A stretch of 37,874 nt of DNA, from the NCBI GenBank assembly GCA_902609185.1, contig CACLQX010000005.1:1-37874 (forward strand), given 5' to 3'. The notes below the pieces were generated by a model that saw only the letters and a list, made by a program, of their open reading frames with translations, did no database searches and was not told the DNA's origin. This document shows positions 35,866 through 37,874 of this stretch, one piece after another. Both the position numbers and the translations under genes were made by a program. The DNA is from an uncultured Bacteroidota bacterium (GTDB taxonomy: Bacteria; Bacteroidota; Bacteroidia; Flavobacteriales; Flavobacteriaceae). Every line of letters begins with the position of its first letter. The stretch's first letter is position 1.

Positions 35866-37115
35866 TTTTTATTATGGTGAAGTTTGGAGACAATCATTGA
35901 AACGGTTGCATCTCCACTGACATTTACAACTGTCCTACACATATCAAGTGGTCTATCTACAGCAAATATTAAAGCTAGGCCAGCCTCAGGAATACCTGCT
36001 TGAGCTAATACTATAACAAGCATTACAATTCCAGCACTAGGAACTGCTGCTGCTCCAATAGAAGCTAGTGTTGCAGTTGAAATTATACCGAGTTGATCTA
36101 TAATAGATAACTCTAGTCCAAATGTTTGGGCTATAAATACTGCAGCAACTGCTTGATAAACTGCTGTTCCGTCCATATTAATAGTTGCTCCAATAGGTAA
36201 AACAAAACTTGAAACCTCTTCTTCAACTTTTAAGTGATTAGTGACCCTATCCATTGTCACTGGAAGTGTTGCTGCACTTGAGCTTGTTGAAAATGCGACT
36301 AATTGTGCGGGTAAAATTCCCCTCAGAAAAAATTGCGGTGATTTTCCAGTCAATAATTTTACAATTATTAAATAAAAAACCAACAAAATAACAAGACCTA
36401 ATATCAATGTTAGCGAGTAAAGCAATAGACTGGTTAATAGGTCAGCGTTAGGGGCTTCAGCAACAAGCGTAGCTAATAAAGCAAACACTCCAAACGGAGC
36501 ACAAAGCATTATCAAATCAATTATTTTCAAAACAACATCATTTAGTGAATCAAAAAATAATTTTAAGGGTTTAGATTTATTTTCAGGAATTAAAATCATC
36601 GAAATACCGAATAGAATTGCGAAAAAAATTACCTGCAACATATTTTTATTACTTGATGCAGCGCCTACTATATTTGATGGAACTAAATCTATGAGAGGCT
36701 GAAGCGGACCTTGTGATTTTTGATCACTTGCAATTTTTCTTTTTTCTTCAGCATCAGATGCGTATGCTTCTATAAGTTCGATTCTAGTTTTCTCGCTAAC
36801 GCTTTCACCTGGCTTTATAAAATTAACAACTAACAACCCAATACAAACTGCACATATGGTAGTAAAAAGATATGTTGTAATTGTTTTTGCACCCATTGAT
36901 GACAGTCTAGAAATATCCTTTAAATCGGAAATTCCTTTAATTAAGGATGCAAGAATTAAAGGTATAGCAATGAGTTTTAGTGAATTAATGAAAATTGTAC
37001 CAAAAGGCTTGATCCAATTGGTTATTAAAATTGTTCCTCCGTTGGTTGTGCTCATAATAAAGCCAAATACAACACCCGCGACCATACCAATTAAAATTTT
37101 TAAGTGAAGTGACAT
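35862..37115 (-). CDS. Dicarboxylate/amino acid:cation symporter (DAACS)
   Basis: FSTSSSAATLPVTMDRV, LPIGATINMDGTAVYQAVAAVFIAQ, VDRPLDMCRTVVNVSGDATVSMIV. Confidence 0.94.
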   Translation of the reverse strand: MSLHLKILIGMVAGVVFGFIMSTTNGGTILITNWIKPFGTIFINSLKLIAIPLILASLIKGISDLKDISRLSSMGAKTITTYLFTTICAVCIGLLVVNFIKPGESVSEKTRIELIEAYASDAEEKRKIASDQKSQGPLQPLIDLVPSNIVGAASSNKNMLQVIFFAILFGISMILIPENKSKPLKLFFDSLNDVVLKIIDLIMLCAPFGVFALLATLVAEAPNADLLTSLLLYSLTLILGLVILLVFYLIIVKLLTGKSPQFFLRGILPAQLVAFSTSSSAATLPVTMDRVTNHLKVEEEVSSFVLPIGATINMDGTAVYQAVAAVFIAQTFGLELSIIDQLGIISTATLASIGAAAVPSAGIVMLVIVLAQAGIPEAGLALIFAVDRPLDMCRTVVNVSGDATVSMIVSKLHHNKN

Positions 37116-37874
37116 TAAATATTATTTGAATTGTTAATCAACATGTTGTCAAGAATTACAAGTGCGGCCATTGATTCTACAATTGGAACTGCTCGTGGAA
37201 CCACACAAGGATCGTGCCTGCCCTTGCCTTTCATTTCTTTTGAATCTCCATCCTTATTAATAGTTTTTTGTGACTTCATAATTGTAGCCACAGGCTTAAA
37301 CGCAACATTAAAAAATATATCCATACCATTGCTAATACCACCTTGAATTCCACCTGAAAAATTTGTAATTGTCTTTCCTTCACTATCAAATTGGTCATTA
37401 TGTTTACTTCCAAACATCTTAGTGCCATCAAAACCACTACCGTATTCAAAACCTTTGACTGCATTTATAGAAAGCATGGCTTTACCCAGTTCTGCATGTA
37501 ATTTATCAAAAACAGGCTCACCTAGGCCAATAGGAACTCCACTTACTACGCAAGAAACAACACCTCCTACAGTATCTCCATTCTTTCTTGTTTTTATAAT
37601 TAACTCTTCCATTTTTTTTGCAGTATTTTCATCTGGACACCTTACAATATTTTTTTCAGAATCACTTAAATTATAATCCTTATATGAATTTTTTAAAGAA
37701 ATACACCCAACTGACTTAACGAAGCCAATGATTTTAATATTTTTTAAAATTTGTTTGGCAATTGATCCAGCTACTACCCTACAAGCAGTTTCCCTCGCTG
37801 AACTTCTTCCTCCCCCTCTATAGTCTCTGTTTACATATTTTTTTTCATATACATAGTCTGCATGTGATGGTCTA
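37115..37874 (-). CDS. aroC: Chorismate synthase, 5' end beyond the window
   Basis: ORF track lists 37115-37612, but the frame stays open to the window edge: [43 protein letters not shown]... then [51 protein letters not shown]. Confidence 0.95.
   Translation of the reverse strand, partial: RPSHADYVYEKKYVNRDYRGGGRSSARETACRVVAGSIAKQILKNIKIIGFVKSVGCISLKNSYKDYNLSDSEKNIVRCPDENTAKKMEELIIKTRKNGDTVGGVVSCVVSGVPIGLGEPVFDKLHAELGKAMLSINAVKGFEYGSGFDGTKMFGSKHNDQFDSEGKTITNFSGGIQGGISNGMDIFFNVAFKPVATIMKSQKTINKDGDSKEMKGKGRHDPCVVPRAVPIVESMAALVILDNMLINNSNNI

Noticed and set aside
37131-37676. Plus-strand ORFs opposite aroC (37131-37346, 37422-37676)
   Set aside because: Antisense to strongly conserved chorismate synthase sequence
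1-37874. Search for defence systems, prophage, IS elements, tRNA/rRNA, CRISPR
   Set aside because: No transposase, integrase, nuclease-effector pair, cloverleaf or spaced-repeat array recognised by eye; a tRNAscan/Infernal/PADLOC run would be needed to be certain

Overview
This 37.9 kb window is AT-rich, gene-dense chromosomal sequence from a marine Bacteroidota bacterium, most likely of Flavobacteriia type. That assignment rests on TAnnTTTG-type promoters, a T9SS type A C-terminal sorting domain, an LpxC-FabZ fusion and clade-typical protein families. Almost everything is core housekeeping: grpE-dnaJ, secA, DUF2795, lnt, pssA, ppc, aroB, proline dehydrogenase, tsaE, a lipid A operon (lpxD-lpxC/fabZ-lpxA-efp-sucD-fabG), ald, ung and aroC. 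The most accessory-looking segment is about 25.9-30.0 kb: a GTG-started, T9SS-exported beta-helix/TSP3 protein followed by an Fn3-like lipoprotein. I found no CRISPR array, tRNA/rRNA, IS element, prophage or recognisable defence island. I cannot identify a clearly new multi-gene system. Leads worth a second look: (i) a perfect inverted repeat that coincides with the -7 box of an XRE regulator, with the same 9-mer recurring in the divergent intergenic region; (ii) a GC and sequence break inside the T9SS protein exactly after an in-frame 31-bp repeat; (iii) a DnaJ that has lost precisely the paired motifs of zinc centre I; (iv) an NtrC-like response regulator with a non-consensus GAFTGA loop and no DNA-binding domain; (v) TAnnTTTG boxes 4-5 nt from start codons, suggesting leaderless transcripts; (vi) a 2OG-Fe(II) oxygenase abutting a SUI1/YciH factor. 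GC values are hand counts. Family calls are from motif recognition, not database searches.
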